A stretch of DNA of 6,062 bases from Gammaproteobacteria bacterium (GTDB lineage Bacteria > Pseudomonadota > Gammaproteobacteria > UBA9214): NCBI GenBank assembly GCA_030599705.1, contig JAUVNM010000119.1:1-6062 (forward strand), in the 5' to 3' direction. Below the pieces are notes generated by a model. It did no database searches, was not told the DNA's origin, and saw nothing but the letters and a program-made list of their open reading frames with translations. Numbering within the stretch: the first letter of the stretch is position 1; each line of letters begins with the position of its first letter. This document shows positions 1-6,003 of the stretch, piece by piece. The position numbers and the translations under genes were made by a program.

Positions 1-2109
1 GATCTGGGAGGGCAGGGCTATGTGCGTGCCGCTGATGGCAGTATGCAAAAGACCAGTAATTCCATATCCACCGGCTCCGTGCTGACCATACACAACCAGC
101 AGGAACTGGTTGTTTCCCGGCAAGACAGTAACGACCTGTTCGTTGGACGTTCATCAGATAAAAGAGTCATACAGAACACTACCCTCAATGTCACTCAGTC
201 CGGCAGGGTGAAGACCGATACCGCTATTGGTCAGTCTTCATTGAATTCGCAGGGCGCCGGTACTTTTTATATTGCAGGCGGATTCAGTGGCGTGCAGGTG
301 CCTCTCGGTGGCGCCGTGATCGAGGTGTATGGTGAGGAAAGTCTGGTGACCGGGAGAAATTACGGGACCCCCGGAAATTATGGCAGGCAGGGCTACTGGG
401 CTTTCAATTCGAGTTCCGCTGCCAGTCTTGGAGCAGGGCAGCAGTTTCAGACGGTGACGCATACCGAAAAACAAAGAGAATTCACAACGACACTGGAAGA
501 AATAACCGGCGGTGATGCAACCAATATCATTTTATCGGAAGGTTATACCCTCATTGACGGTGGGGCAGGCGATGACCGGATAACAGTACATGGAGGGCAG
601 TTACCGGGTGTTTATATCACGGATGAGCTGGACCCGAGAAATATCGGCGGCCTGCTATACGGTAATGATGGCAACGACCGCCTGTTTGGCGGAGATTCCG
701 GTGATCATCTGATTGGAGGCGCGGGTGACGATATCCTCAATGGCAGGCTCGGGGCAGATACCTATATCGTACTTGCCAGTGAAACCGGGACCGATTTGAT
801 CGCCGACAGTGGTAGCGTCAGGTCACACACGGAACAGGAATACTTGAATCGCTACACCGACTGGTACTACCAGTCGTTGGGGATGACGGAATGGGAGGAT
901 GACGTCGTTGACAATGTCCCGTTGCCTGTATTGGCGCCGAACATTGCCAGAAATGATTTTGCGGCACTGGAACCCCTCTACCAGGCCGGCGTTTATGCAA
1001 TCGACACCGTCGAGTTCGGGGTGGGTATTACGCCGGACAACATCAGTGTTTCTTTGGGCCAATTTACTCCAGAACAGGAACAGGACCAGTTGTATGGTGA
1101 TGCGGTGGAATCCAGGCCGTTTGATACCTCAGGGCATACCACCCTTGATATTGGCTTGCAGAGTGGTGGCGTTGCCCGTGTCCTGTTACCCAATGCATTG
1201 AATGACAATGTTACCGCGGGCATGTCAGACCGGGCCTGGCTGGCGGCAACCAGTGAATACCTGGGTGCAGGTATCGAGGAATTCCGGTTCTCCGACGGGA
1301 CTGTGCTGTCAATGGCCGAGATGCTGACGCTGGCCGACCGTACATCCACGGGTGAGGTCATCACGGGTGGTGCCGGTAACGATATCCTTAGCGGTGGTTC
1401 GGGCAATGATGTACTCGATGGTGGTGCAGGCGCAGACAGGTTGGCCGGTGGCGCCGGGAACGATACCCTCATCGGCGGTGCCGGGCGTGACCGGCTGGTT
1501 GGTGGCGCCGGAGATGACACCCTGGAAGGCGGTGGCGGGCGTGACCGGCTGGTTGGCGGCGCCGGAGATGACGCCCTGGAAGGCGGTGCCGGGCGTGACC
1601 GGCTGGTCGGTGGTGCCGGGGATGACAACCTGAAAGGCGGTGGCGGGCGCGACCGGCTGGCCGGTGGCGCCGGGGATGACACCCTGACAGGCGGTGCGGG
1701 GCGTGACCGGCTGACCGGGGGTACGGGTGATGATGTATACCGATTTGGCCGCGGCGCTGCGCAAGATACGATTGACGATTTCGACACGACAGGCTCGGTG
1801 GACCGTGTTGAGGTTGGAGCGGGGATTGCAGCTGATCAATTGTGGTTTAGTCAGTCCAGCTCCGATCTGCTGGTGAACGTGATGGGTACATCGGACCGGA
1901 TTCGGGTACAGAACTGGTACACCAGTAATGACTACAGGACTGAAGAGTTTCACATCGCCGATGGTTCCGTATTGATGGAGAACCAGGTGCAACAACTCGT
2001 CGATGCAATGGCTGCATTCAATCCACCGGCTGCCGGGCAACTGACCCTGCCACCGGATCTGCAAACCCGGCTGGAGCCAGTCATTACATCCAGCTGGCAG
2101 CATGCCTGA
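1..2109 (+). CDS. RTX-type calcium-binding secreted protein, C-terminal part (5' truncated)
   Basis: The reading frame is open from base 1 (it reads DLGGQGYV before the GTG at 22), so the gene begins outside the window and the GTG is probably internal. About 702 residues are visible. RTX nonapeptides (GGxGxDxUx) occur in two blocks. Block one has a single repeat near 559-585 and four at 661-768. Block two has fourteen consecutive repeats at 1366-1743. Between them (about 1003-1330) lies a non-repeat domain containing VEFGVGI and a final FRFSDGT. After the repeats, 1744-2020 reads as the haemolysin-type calcium-binding-related C-terminal domain (DTIDDFD, then DRIRVQNWY, then FHIADGS). In this family the repeats fold into a Ca2+-loaded parallel beta-roll outside the cell after type I secretion through a C-terminal signal. 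No transporter genes are visible here. The activity would lie in the missing N-terminal part, so adhesin, enzyme or toxin cannot be distinguished. Family assignment is secure. Confidence 0.93.
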   Translation, partial: DLGGQGYVRAADGSMQKTSNSISTGSVLTIHNQQELVVSRQDSNDLFVGRSSDKRVIQNTTLNVTQSGRVKTDTAIGQSSLNSQGAGTFYIAGGFSGVQVPLGGAVIEVYGEESLVTGRNYGTPGNYGRQGYWAFNSSSAASLGAGQQFQTVTHTEKQREFTTTLEEITGGDATNIILSEGYTLIDGGAGDDRITVHGGQLPGVYITDELDPRNIGGLLYGNDGNDRLFGGDSGDHLIGGAGDDILNGRLGADTYIVLASETGTDLIADSGSVRSHTEQEYLNRYTDWYYQSLGMTEWEDDVVDNVPLPVLAPNIARNDFAALEPLYQAGVYAIDTVEFGVGITPDNISVSLGQFTPEQEQDQLYGDAVESRPFDTSGHTTLDIGLQSGGVARVLLPNALNDNVTAGMSDRAWLAATSEYLGAGIEEFRFSDGTVLSMAEMLTLADRTSTGEVITGGAGNDILSGGSGNDVLDGGAGADRLAGGAGNDTLIGGAGRDRLVGGAGDDTLEGGGGRDRLVGGAGDDALEGGAGRDRLVGGAGDDNLKGGGGRDRLAGGAGDDTLTGGAGRDRLTGGTGDDVYRFGRGAAQDTIDDFDTTGSVDRVEVGAGIAADQLWFSQSSSDLLVNVMGTSDRIRVQNWYTSNDYRTEEFHIADGSVLMENQVQQLVDAMAAFNPPAAGQLTLPPDLQTRLEPVITSSWQHA
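1447..1716 (+). repeat. Five tandem 54-bp repeats coding RTX double nonapeptides
   Basis: Five back-to-back 54-bp units start at 1447, 1501, 1555, 1609 and 1663. Each encodes two nonapeptides, GGAG(D/N)D-type followed by GG(A/G)GRDRL, which is one full 18-residue turn of the beta-roll. Units two and three differ at only 4 of 54 bases. The second nonapeptide alternates GGAG / GGGG / GGAG / GGGG / GGAG, giving a hint of a 108-bp superperiod. This is in-frame coding repetition, so changes in copy number would preserve the reading frame. Confidence 0.92.
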
Positions 2110-2181
2110 CCCGTCTCCAGTAGCGAGATGGACGAAGCCTTGAGGGTATAAATCTCGGGCATTTGGTGAATCTCTCCACCC

Positions 2182-2210
2182 TTGACAGTATGTCAGATAT
2201 GACATATTAT
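2182..2210 (+). promoter_or_regulatory. Sigma-70 promoter of the toxin-antitoxin operon
   Basis: TTGACA at 2182-2187 matches the -35 consensus exactly. It is separated by 17 bp from TATTAT at 2205-2210, a five-of-six match to the -10 box. Transcription would be expected to begin near 2216-2218. That lies downstream of the in-frame TTG at 2163 and the ATGs at 2190 and 2199, and just before the GTG at 2220. The promoter therefore helps decide the toxin start. Confidence 0.75.
2189..2206. promoter_or_regulatory. Probable operator: perfect inverted repeat in the promoter spacer
   Basis: TATGTCA-GATA-TGACATA is a perfect 7-bp inverted repeat around a 4-bp centre. It fills the spacer between the -35 and -10 boxes and overlaps the -10 box by two bases. 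Antitoxins with an XRE helix-turn-helix usually bind palindromes at their own promoter, alone or with the toxin, so this is the likely autoregulatory site. The binding itself is inferred. Confidence 0.7.
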
Positions 2211-2219
2211 TTAAACAAA

Positions 2220-2552
2220 GTGAGCCGTAATGACAAGCCGGTCGCATGGTTGCATGGGGAGGTAAAGACACCGCCACTTAGCTCGGCCGCTCGTTTGGAG
2301 GCCGGTCTTCTGCTAAGACGGATTCAACGCGGCGAACGGCTCAGACTCCCGCACTCACGGCCCATGACATCCATTGGCGCGCGTTGTCACGAGCTACGAA
2401 TCAACGATGTGGACAACAGCTGGCGCATTATGTACCGGATTGATGAGGATGCTATTGTCATTCTGGAGGTGTTCGCAAAGAAGACGGGCAAGACACCCGT
2501 GAATATCATTGATATGTGTAAACAACGATTGAGGAACTACGACAGTGAATAG
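2220..2552 (+). CDS. RelE/HigB-family (Gp49-like) toxin of a type II TA system
   Basis: This is probably an mRNA-cleaving, ribosome-associated toxin by family. With GTG 2220 as start it is 110 residues: KPVAWLHGEVKTPPL (6-20), a basic helix LLLRRIQRGE (30-39), PHSRPMTSIGARCHELRI (44-61), WRIMYR (68-73), then VILEVFAKKTGKTP (80-93). The order beta-strand, two helices, RPM-IG-ELR, RI-Y, F-KK-TP is typical of phage Gp49-like HigB proteins. The frame is open further upstream to TTG 2163, with ATGs at 2190 and 2199, but those codons lie inside or before the promoter. Homologues, as I recall them, begin just before the KP-WLHGE segment, which also supports GTG 2220. No clear Shine-Dalgarno sequence precedes it. 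The gene overlaps the antitoxin by 8 bp and comes first, the order seen in higBA. Family call is firm; nuclease activity is inferred. Confidence 0.88.
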   Translation: MSRNDKPVAWLHGEVKTPPLSSAARLEAGLLLRRIQRGERLRLPHSRPMTSIGARCHELRINDVDNSWRIMYRIDEDAIVILEVFAKKTGKTPVNIIDMCKQRLRNYDSE

Positions 2553-2874
2553 GGCCAGCCGCAAAAAGCTCGAAGCCAAAGGCTGGAGGCTTGGTGATGC
2601 GCAGGATTTTCTCGAGTTGACAGACAAGGAAATGGCGTTCATCGAGATGAAACTGGCTTTAGGTCGGGACCTCAAAAAACACCGGCAGCTGAAACGACTT
2701 AGCCAGGCAGCGTTTGCTCGTCGCATCAACTCCAGTCAGTCGCGTGTTGCGAAAATGGAGGCTGGCGACGCCAGCGTGTCCATGGATCTGCTGATCAAGT
2801 CGCTGCTGGAACTCGGCGTGTCGCGGAAGGAACTTGCAAGATCTATTGATCAGTCCAATCGGCGCACTGTTTAG
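2545..2874 (+). CDS. XRE-family helix-turn-helix antitoxin (HigA-like)
   Basis: This is a 109-residue DNA-binding antitoxin expected to neutralise the preceding toxin and repress the shared promoter. The N-terminal part (KLEAKGWRLGDAQDFLELT, 8-26) is a conserved segment of antitoxins paired with Gp49-like toxins. Residues about 40-95 form an HTH_3/XRE domain: LKKHRQLKRLSQAAFARRI followed by the recognition helix SSQSRVAKMEAGD. The segment after it (SVSMDLLIKSLLELGVSRKELARSI) matches the usual family C-terminus. It starts at GTG 2545 inside the toxin gene, with TGAGGA at 2530-2535 about 9 nt upstream as ribosome binding site, so translation is probably coupled. The likely target is the inverted repeat at 2189-2206. 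The gene ends 33 bp from the convergent START-domain gene. Toxin-antitoxin pairing is strongly supported by family and overlap. Confidence 0.9.
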   Translation: MNRASRKKLEAKGWRLGDAQDFLELTDKEMAFIEMKLALGRDLKKHRQLKRLSQAAFARRINSSQSRVAKMEAGDASVSMDLLIKSLLELGVSRKELARSIDQSNRRTV

Positions 2875-2907
2875 ACTTAAGTGGAAAGGGTTTCTATTCC
2901 TTCAATA

Positions 2908-3543
2908 CTATTGGGGCTGCGTTGCGCGCTGGCGTACCGCTTCAACGACGTCGGTCACATAGCGTTCGGCGGCCCGGGAATACAACCAGGCCGGCAACCG
3001 GCCGCCCGGATCGACATGGATGGAATAGACTGCGTCGCAGCCTGAACCGTCCGGGGTGTCTGTCAGGCGCCAGTAGCCGGTGAAGGTTTCCGGCAATAGC
3101 GCATCACCCGGCGGCAGTGCACGCGAGCGGCTCTCATCAAGCTGCCAGGTCACACGAATAACACGCTGCGCTGCATCAAGTGCGTCCCTCACCCGGATGA
3201 CGTAGTGCCGGTCGGCAACCAGCATCGGCAAGTCCAGCCGCTGGTACACCCGGGTGTTCGCGCCGGACCGCGCAACTACCCGGCTCGCGCTCACCGCGGG
3301 CACGAAATCGGCAAAATGGTCGTAGTCGGAAATCACCCGATAGACACGTGCCGCCGGCGCCGCCATGGGGGTGCGTGCGAGCAGGGCAGGGAACCGGGAA
3401 CCGGCGACGGATTTGCGGTAGATCTCGATATTGCCGACCTGGCGCAGCGGATCCCAGCCTTCCGCTCCCGCGGCGGCCTGGCCAACCCCGCAGCTTACGA
3501 GAAGCAGAACCGTTACAAATACCTGCTGTGGATACCCCGCCAT
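2908..3543 (-). CDS. Exported START/SRPBCC-domain lipid-binding-like protein
   Basis: With the ATG whose first base is at 3543, the product is 211 residues. A hydrophobic signal segment (VFVTVLLLVSC) is followed by a possible AAA-G signal peptidase I site. An LVSC lipobox-like sequence is also present, so a lipoprotein cannot be excluded, although this n-region has no Lys/Arg. The rest fits a START/SRPBCC fold: WDPLRQVGNIEIYRKSV, then VYRVISDYDHFADFVPAVSASRVV, VYQRLDLPMLVADRHYVIRV, TGYWRLTD, and the closing YSIHVDPGGRLPAWLYSRAAERY with a C-terminal amphipathic helix. Such proteins bind a hydrophobic ligand in a helix-grip pocket; ligand and role here are unknown. AGGG lies 7 nt before this start. 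An upstream in-frame ATG at 3603 would add 20 residues and two N-terminal arginines; it has an AAGGGA close by and remains possible. Divergent from the radical SAM genes. Confidence 0.85.
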   Translation of the reverse strand: MAGYPQQVFVTVLLLVSCGVGQAAAGAEGWDPLRQVGNIEIYRKSVAGSRFPALLARTPMAAPAARVYRVISDYDHFADFVPAVSASRVVARSGANTRVYQRLDLPMLVADRHYVIRVRDALDAAQRVIRVTWQLDESRSRALPPGDALLPETFTGYWRLTDTPDGSGCDAVYSIHVDPGGRLPAWLYSRAAERYVTDVVEAVRQRATQPQ

Positions 3544-3637
3544 ATCAGAACCCTGTCCGCCAATCACTGTCACAGGAATATACCGCGTGCGAACCTGTGC
3601 CATACTTCCCTTTTATGCAAACAGCCAGAAGAATATC

Positions 3638-3721
3638 ATGAAATCAGTTGGTTACCTGCAAGCATGGACGTCTTCACTGCGCTCGGGCACGCTCGGCATA
3701 ATACCGGCAGAGCCGCAATAA
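3638..3721 (+). CDS. Possible 27-residue small ORF upstream of the radical SAM gene
   Basis: ATG 3638 opens a 27-codon frame ending with TAA at 3719-3721, only 3 bp before the radical SAM start. The peptide begins MKSVGYLQAWTSSLRSG and ends GIIPAEPQ; it contains one Tyr, one Trp and four Ser but no Cys. A weak AGAAGA sequence at 3627-3632 sits 5 nt upstream. The radical SAM ATG has no good ribosome binding site of its own, so translation of this ORF could feed it. Third-position GC is lower than in the following gene. It could be a peptide substrate, a translational leader or chance; I recognise no family. Confidence 0.35.
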   Translation: MKSVGYLQAWTSSLRSGTLGIIPAEPQ

Positions 3722-3724
3722 GCC

Positions 3725-5194
3725 ATGCGTGTCCTGCTCGTATCCGCCAACCGCGAGCGCATACCGGACCCGATTTTTCCACTCGGACTCGCCTACGTCG
3801 CGGCCGCCACCCGCCAGGCCGGGCACCGGGTCGCGGTGGCGGACCTCTGTTTCGATCGGCATCCCCTGCCTAACCTCAAAGAGCAAGTCAGGCAGTATGA
3901 CCCGGACGTGGTCGGGCTGTCGCTTAGGAATGTCGATAATGCCGCCTATCCGCTCACGGTCGAGTACCTGGATGGGCATCGCGAGGTGGTGGATACCCTG
4001 CGTGCGATGACGACGGCGCCCATCGTGCTGGGCGGGTCCGGGTTCTCGATACTGCCGGATGCCTACATGCGGATTCTCGATGGCGACTGGGGCATCGCCG
4101 GCGCAGCGGAGTCGACCTTCGTGGCCCTGCTCGCTGCGTTGGATAGCGGGGTCGATCCGGCGAGTGTCCCCGGCGTAACCGGTCGGCATCCCCCGGCCGG
4201 ACCGGCGCCTGTGTATCTGCACCACGATCGTCCCCGGTCAACCTGGGCCACGGGTCTGCGGCCTGCCCGCAGTCTGTTCGATTATCCTCGCTATATCCGG
4301 CGCGGCGGCATGGGCAATGTGCAAACCAAGCGTGGCTGTGTCTTCAAGTGCAGCTACTGTACCTATCCGCTGCTGGAAGGCACCCGCTTCCAGGCCCGGC
4401 AGCCGGAAGACGTCGTCGATGAAATCGAGGCACTCATGCATGACTACGGTCCGCATCCCCTGTTCTTCGTGGATTCGATCCTGAATTTTCCGCGCGGGCA
4501 CGTGGAGGCGATCTGCGAGGCCATATTGAAGCGGAATCTCAGGGTACGCTGGTCGTGCTACGCGACTCCGGTTAAGCTCGACCGGCGCCAGGCGAGCCTC
4601 ATGGCGCGCGCCGGTTGCGAGGGCATTGAACTCGGCACCGATGCCGTCGACGACGGCCAGCTGCAACGCCTTGGGAAGTCATTCAACGCAGAGGTCGCCG
4701 AACGCGCGAACCGTTACTGCAGGGAGGCCGGGCTCAAGGTCTGCCAGACCCTGATTTTCGGCGGCCCCGGAGAGACCGAAGCCAGTATTCGCGCGACCTG
4801 TGCCGCCCTCAAGCGTATGCAGCCGACGGCCGTGGTGGCCATGACCGGTGTACGGCTTTACCCAGGTACACCCATGACGAATGCACTTGTAAAGGCAGGC
4901 AGAATCCGGGAGCAGGATATCGGTCTCGTTCCCGCCTTTTATATCGAACCCGGGATTGCCGGGTTTCTGCCGGACTATCTCCGGCGCCAGGCACGGCAGG
5001 CCGGCAACTGGGTACTGCCGGGACTGGCGACACCCATCCTGCCCGGCAGCCAGCGCCTGCTGCGCGGCCTCGGCGTATCCGGTCCGCTCTGGCAGTTGTT
5101 GCAGCGTCCGTGGATGCACCGCCTGAATCGCACCAGGTTCAAACGCCCCAATACCAGTTGGGGCATACCCCACCCGAAGAGGAGAATCGTATGA
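3725..5194 (+). CDS. B12-binding-domain radical SAM protein, substrate unknown
   Basis: This 489-residue protein has an N-terminal cobalamin-binding Rossmann-like domain (about 1-150: FPLGLAYVAAATRQAGHRVAVADL, VVGLSLRNVDN, PIVLGGSGFS). It lacks the DxHxxG lower-ligand motif, as most radical SAM members do. The radical SAM core follows. The cluster motif CVFKCSYC gives Cys205, Cys209 and Cys212 as ligands of the [4Fe-4S] cluster that cleaves S-adenosylmethionine. Later core motifs are FFVDSILNF, GCEGIELGTD (297-306), GGPGET (346-351) and RLYPGTP (ending 383). The C-terminal ~100 residues are Arg/Pro-rich and carry no recognised domain. Members catalyse methylation of unactivated carbon, ring changes or other radical steps on lipids, cofactors, antibiotics or peptides; nothing here specifies which. 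The ATG is 3 bp after a small ORF and lacks a clear Shine-Dalgarno. The stop overlaps the next start (ATGA at 5191-5194), so the two enzymes are probably co-expressed. Confidence 0.92.
   Translation: MRVLLVSANRERIPDPIFPLGLAYVAAATRQAGHRVAVADLCFDRHPLPNLKEQVRQYDPDVVGLSLRNVDNAAYPLTVEYLDGHREVVDTLRAMTTAPIVLGGSGFSILPDAYMRILDGDWGIAGAAESTFVALLAALDSGVDPASVPGVTGRHPPAGPAPVYLHHDRPRSTWATGLRPARSLFDYPRYIRRGGMGNVQTKRGCVFKCSYCTYPLLEGTRFQARQPEDVVDEIEALMHDYGPHPLFFVDSILNFPRGHVEAICEAILKRNLRVRWSCYATPVKLDRRQASLMARAGCEGIELGTDAVDDGQLQRLGKSFNAEVAERANRYCREAGLKVCQTLIFGGPGETEASIRATCAALKRMQPTAVVAMTGVRLYPGTPMTNALVKAGRIREQDIGLVPAFYIEPGIAGFLPDYLRRQARQAGNWVLPGLATPILPGSQRLLRGLGVSGPLWQLLQRPWMHRLNRTRFKRPNTSWGIPHPKRRIV
5177..5184 (+). 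promoter_or_regulatory. Ribosome binding site fixing the diiron protein start
   Basis: AAGAGGAG lies 6 nt before ATG 5191, inside the 3' end of the radical SAM gene. It is the strongest Shine-Dalgarno sequence in the window and selects ATG 5191 over the in-frame ATG at 5110, which would extend the protein 27 residues deep into the upstream gene. Confidence 0.8.
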
Positions 5195-5844
5195 AAACAC
5201 ACGCGCACACCCGGTCCGCTGACAGCTACCGTGACTCCATGGGCCAGCTGCTGGTCCTGTATACGCAGGTCGATCGTTTGATCATGGAGATCTGTGCCGA
5301 GCGCATCGCAACCGCGCCGGATTTGGACGCAAAGCTGGCGCTCGCCAAACAGGTCGGTGACGAAGGCCGGCACGTGCTGATCCAGCACGACTGGATGGAA
5401 CAGTTCGGCACCACGGCGACGCCAGTCATCAGTGACCGGCAGGAGGCGTTGATCCGCAGCCACTTCCGTGAGCTTTCCTGGCTGGAGTTTCTCGCCGACA
5501 TGTACCTGTGTGTCGAGGCGCTCGGCAGCGAGGCGGTGGAAAATATAGTGCCGCTGGCCGATCCCGGTACCCGTGAATCCCTGCACGTACCGCTCAGTGA
5601 TGAACAGGACCATATAGCCTTCGGTATGACCCGTCTGAGGTCCGAACTGGCGCAATTGCCGGTCGCTGAACGCGAGGCGTTTCTTGCGGGGATACCGCAA
5701 CGCATCGAGACGTTGACGAACACGTTTCATGGCTTCGGCCTGGACGTGGCGGATCTGTTCGAAGGCGTGGGCGCCAGTTACGCGGCACTCTGTGAGGCCG
5801 TTATCCGACGGCGGGATGAGGTGCTGGAGCAGGTCGCAGCCTAG
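5191..5844 (+). CDS. Ferritin-like diiron-carboxylate protein, function unknown
   Basis: This is a 217-residue, largely helical, soluble protein. It carries the ligand pattern of a four-helix-bundle diiron site: Glu in helix one (E33 or E37 in LIMEICAER), ExxH in helix two (E58 and H61 in DEGRHVLIQHDW), Glu in helix three (E99 or E109 in WLEFLADMYLCVEAL), and ExxH in helix four (E138 and H141 in DEQDHIAFG). That arrangement is shared by ferritin-like oxygenases and hydroxylases such as the PaaA and MiaE types, so an O2-dependent oxidation is plausible, though an iron-handling or structural role is possible. Its start overlaps the stop of the radical SAM gene by ATGA and has a strong ribosome binding site. 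The pair probably acts on the same pathway or substrate, but no pathway can be named. No signal peptide or membrane segment is visible. A REP-like region follows the stop. Confidence 0.82.
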   Translation: MKTHAHTRSADSYRDSMGQLLVLYTQVDRLIMEICAERIATAPDLDAKLALAKQVGDEGRHVLIQHDWMEQFGTTATPVISDRQEALIRSHFRELSWLEFLADMYLCVEALGSEAVENIVPLADPGTRESLHVPLSDEQDHIAFGMTRLRSELAQLPVAEREAFLAGIPQRIETLTNTFHGFGLDVADLFEGVGASYAALCEAVIRRRDEVLEQVAA

Positions 5845-5872
5845 CCCGGTATCGGGATGACATGTTATTGGG

Positions 5873-5992
5873 TTGTAGGAGCCAGCTCGCCTGCAGGGAC
5901 GCAGGTGAGGGGCGTGAGCAGGACGCGGCAGCTTTGCTGGCGAATTCGGTGGTCGGGAAAGATCCGGTTCGCGGGCGAGCCCGCTCCTGCAA
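5873..5992. repeat. REP/REPIN-like inverted pair with a degenerate middle copy
   Basis: The left element begins TTGTAGGAGCCAGCTCGCC at 5873. The right element, 5966-5992, read on the minus strand begins TTGCAGGAGCGGGCTCGCC. The two match at 18 of the first 22 positions in opposite orientation. The right one contains a perfect hairpin, GCGGGC-GA-GCCCGC (5971-5984). A third, degenerate core with a CAGC-TTT-GCTG stem lies at 5929-5939. This is the GTAGGAGC-plus-palindrome form of REP elements common in Pseudomonas and other Gammaproteobacteria. They are dispersed by RAYT transposases; no RAYT gene is in the window. The position between two genes is typical, and it may affect transcript ends. Confidence 0.8.
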
Positions 5993-6003
5993 GGTAAATG
6001 CGG

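Noticed and set aside
22..24. GTG at 22 as the true start of the RTX gene
   Set aside because: The same frame is open to base 1 and encodes a plausible continuation, and an RTX protein of this kind is normally longer; the gene is treated as truncated.
1447..1716. Tandem 54-bp repeats considered as a CRISPR array
   Set aside because: There are no unique spacers, units are directly adjacent, and the period encodes the RTX motif in frame.
993..1787. Long minus-strand frame opposite the RTX repeats, rich in Pro, Ser and Arg
   Set aside because: It is the complement of the Gly/Asp-rich RTX repeats; the repetition and odd composition come from the sense strand. A second antisense frame at 1309-2277 is rejected for the same reason.
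2147..2152. TATAAA as an alternative -10 box for the toxin-antitoxin operon
   Set aside because: No acceptable -35 box lies 16-18 bp upstream (the sequence there is CGAGAT); the promoter at 2182-2210 is much better.
2875..2907. Possible bidirectional terminator between the convergent antitoxin and START genes
   Set aside because: Only a GAAA-GGG-TTTC stem of 4 AT-rich pairs is visible, without a T-run; too weak to call.
3615..3641. Eight-codon ORF whose stop overlaps ATG 3638 (ATGA)
   Set aside because: Too short to distinguish from chance, with no ribosome binding site.
4975..5730. Minus-strand frame of about 250 codons opposite the radical SAM/diiron genes
   Set aside because: It lies opposite two well-supported genes, shows no recognisable domain and has no convincing start context.
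5845..5856. CCCG-GTAT-CGGG hairpin just after the diiron gene stop
   Set aside because: Only a 4-bp stem and no T-tract follows, so a rho-independent terminator is not supported.
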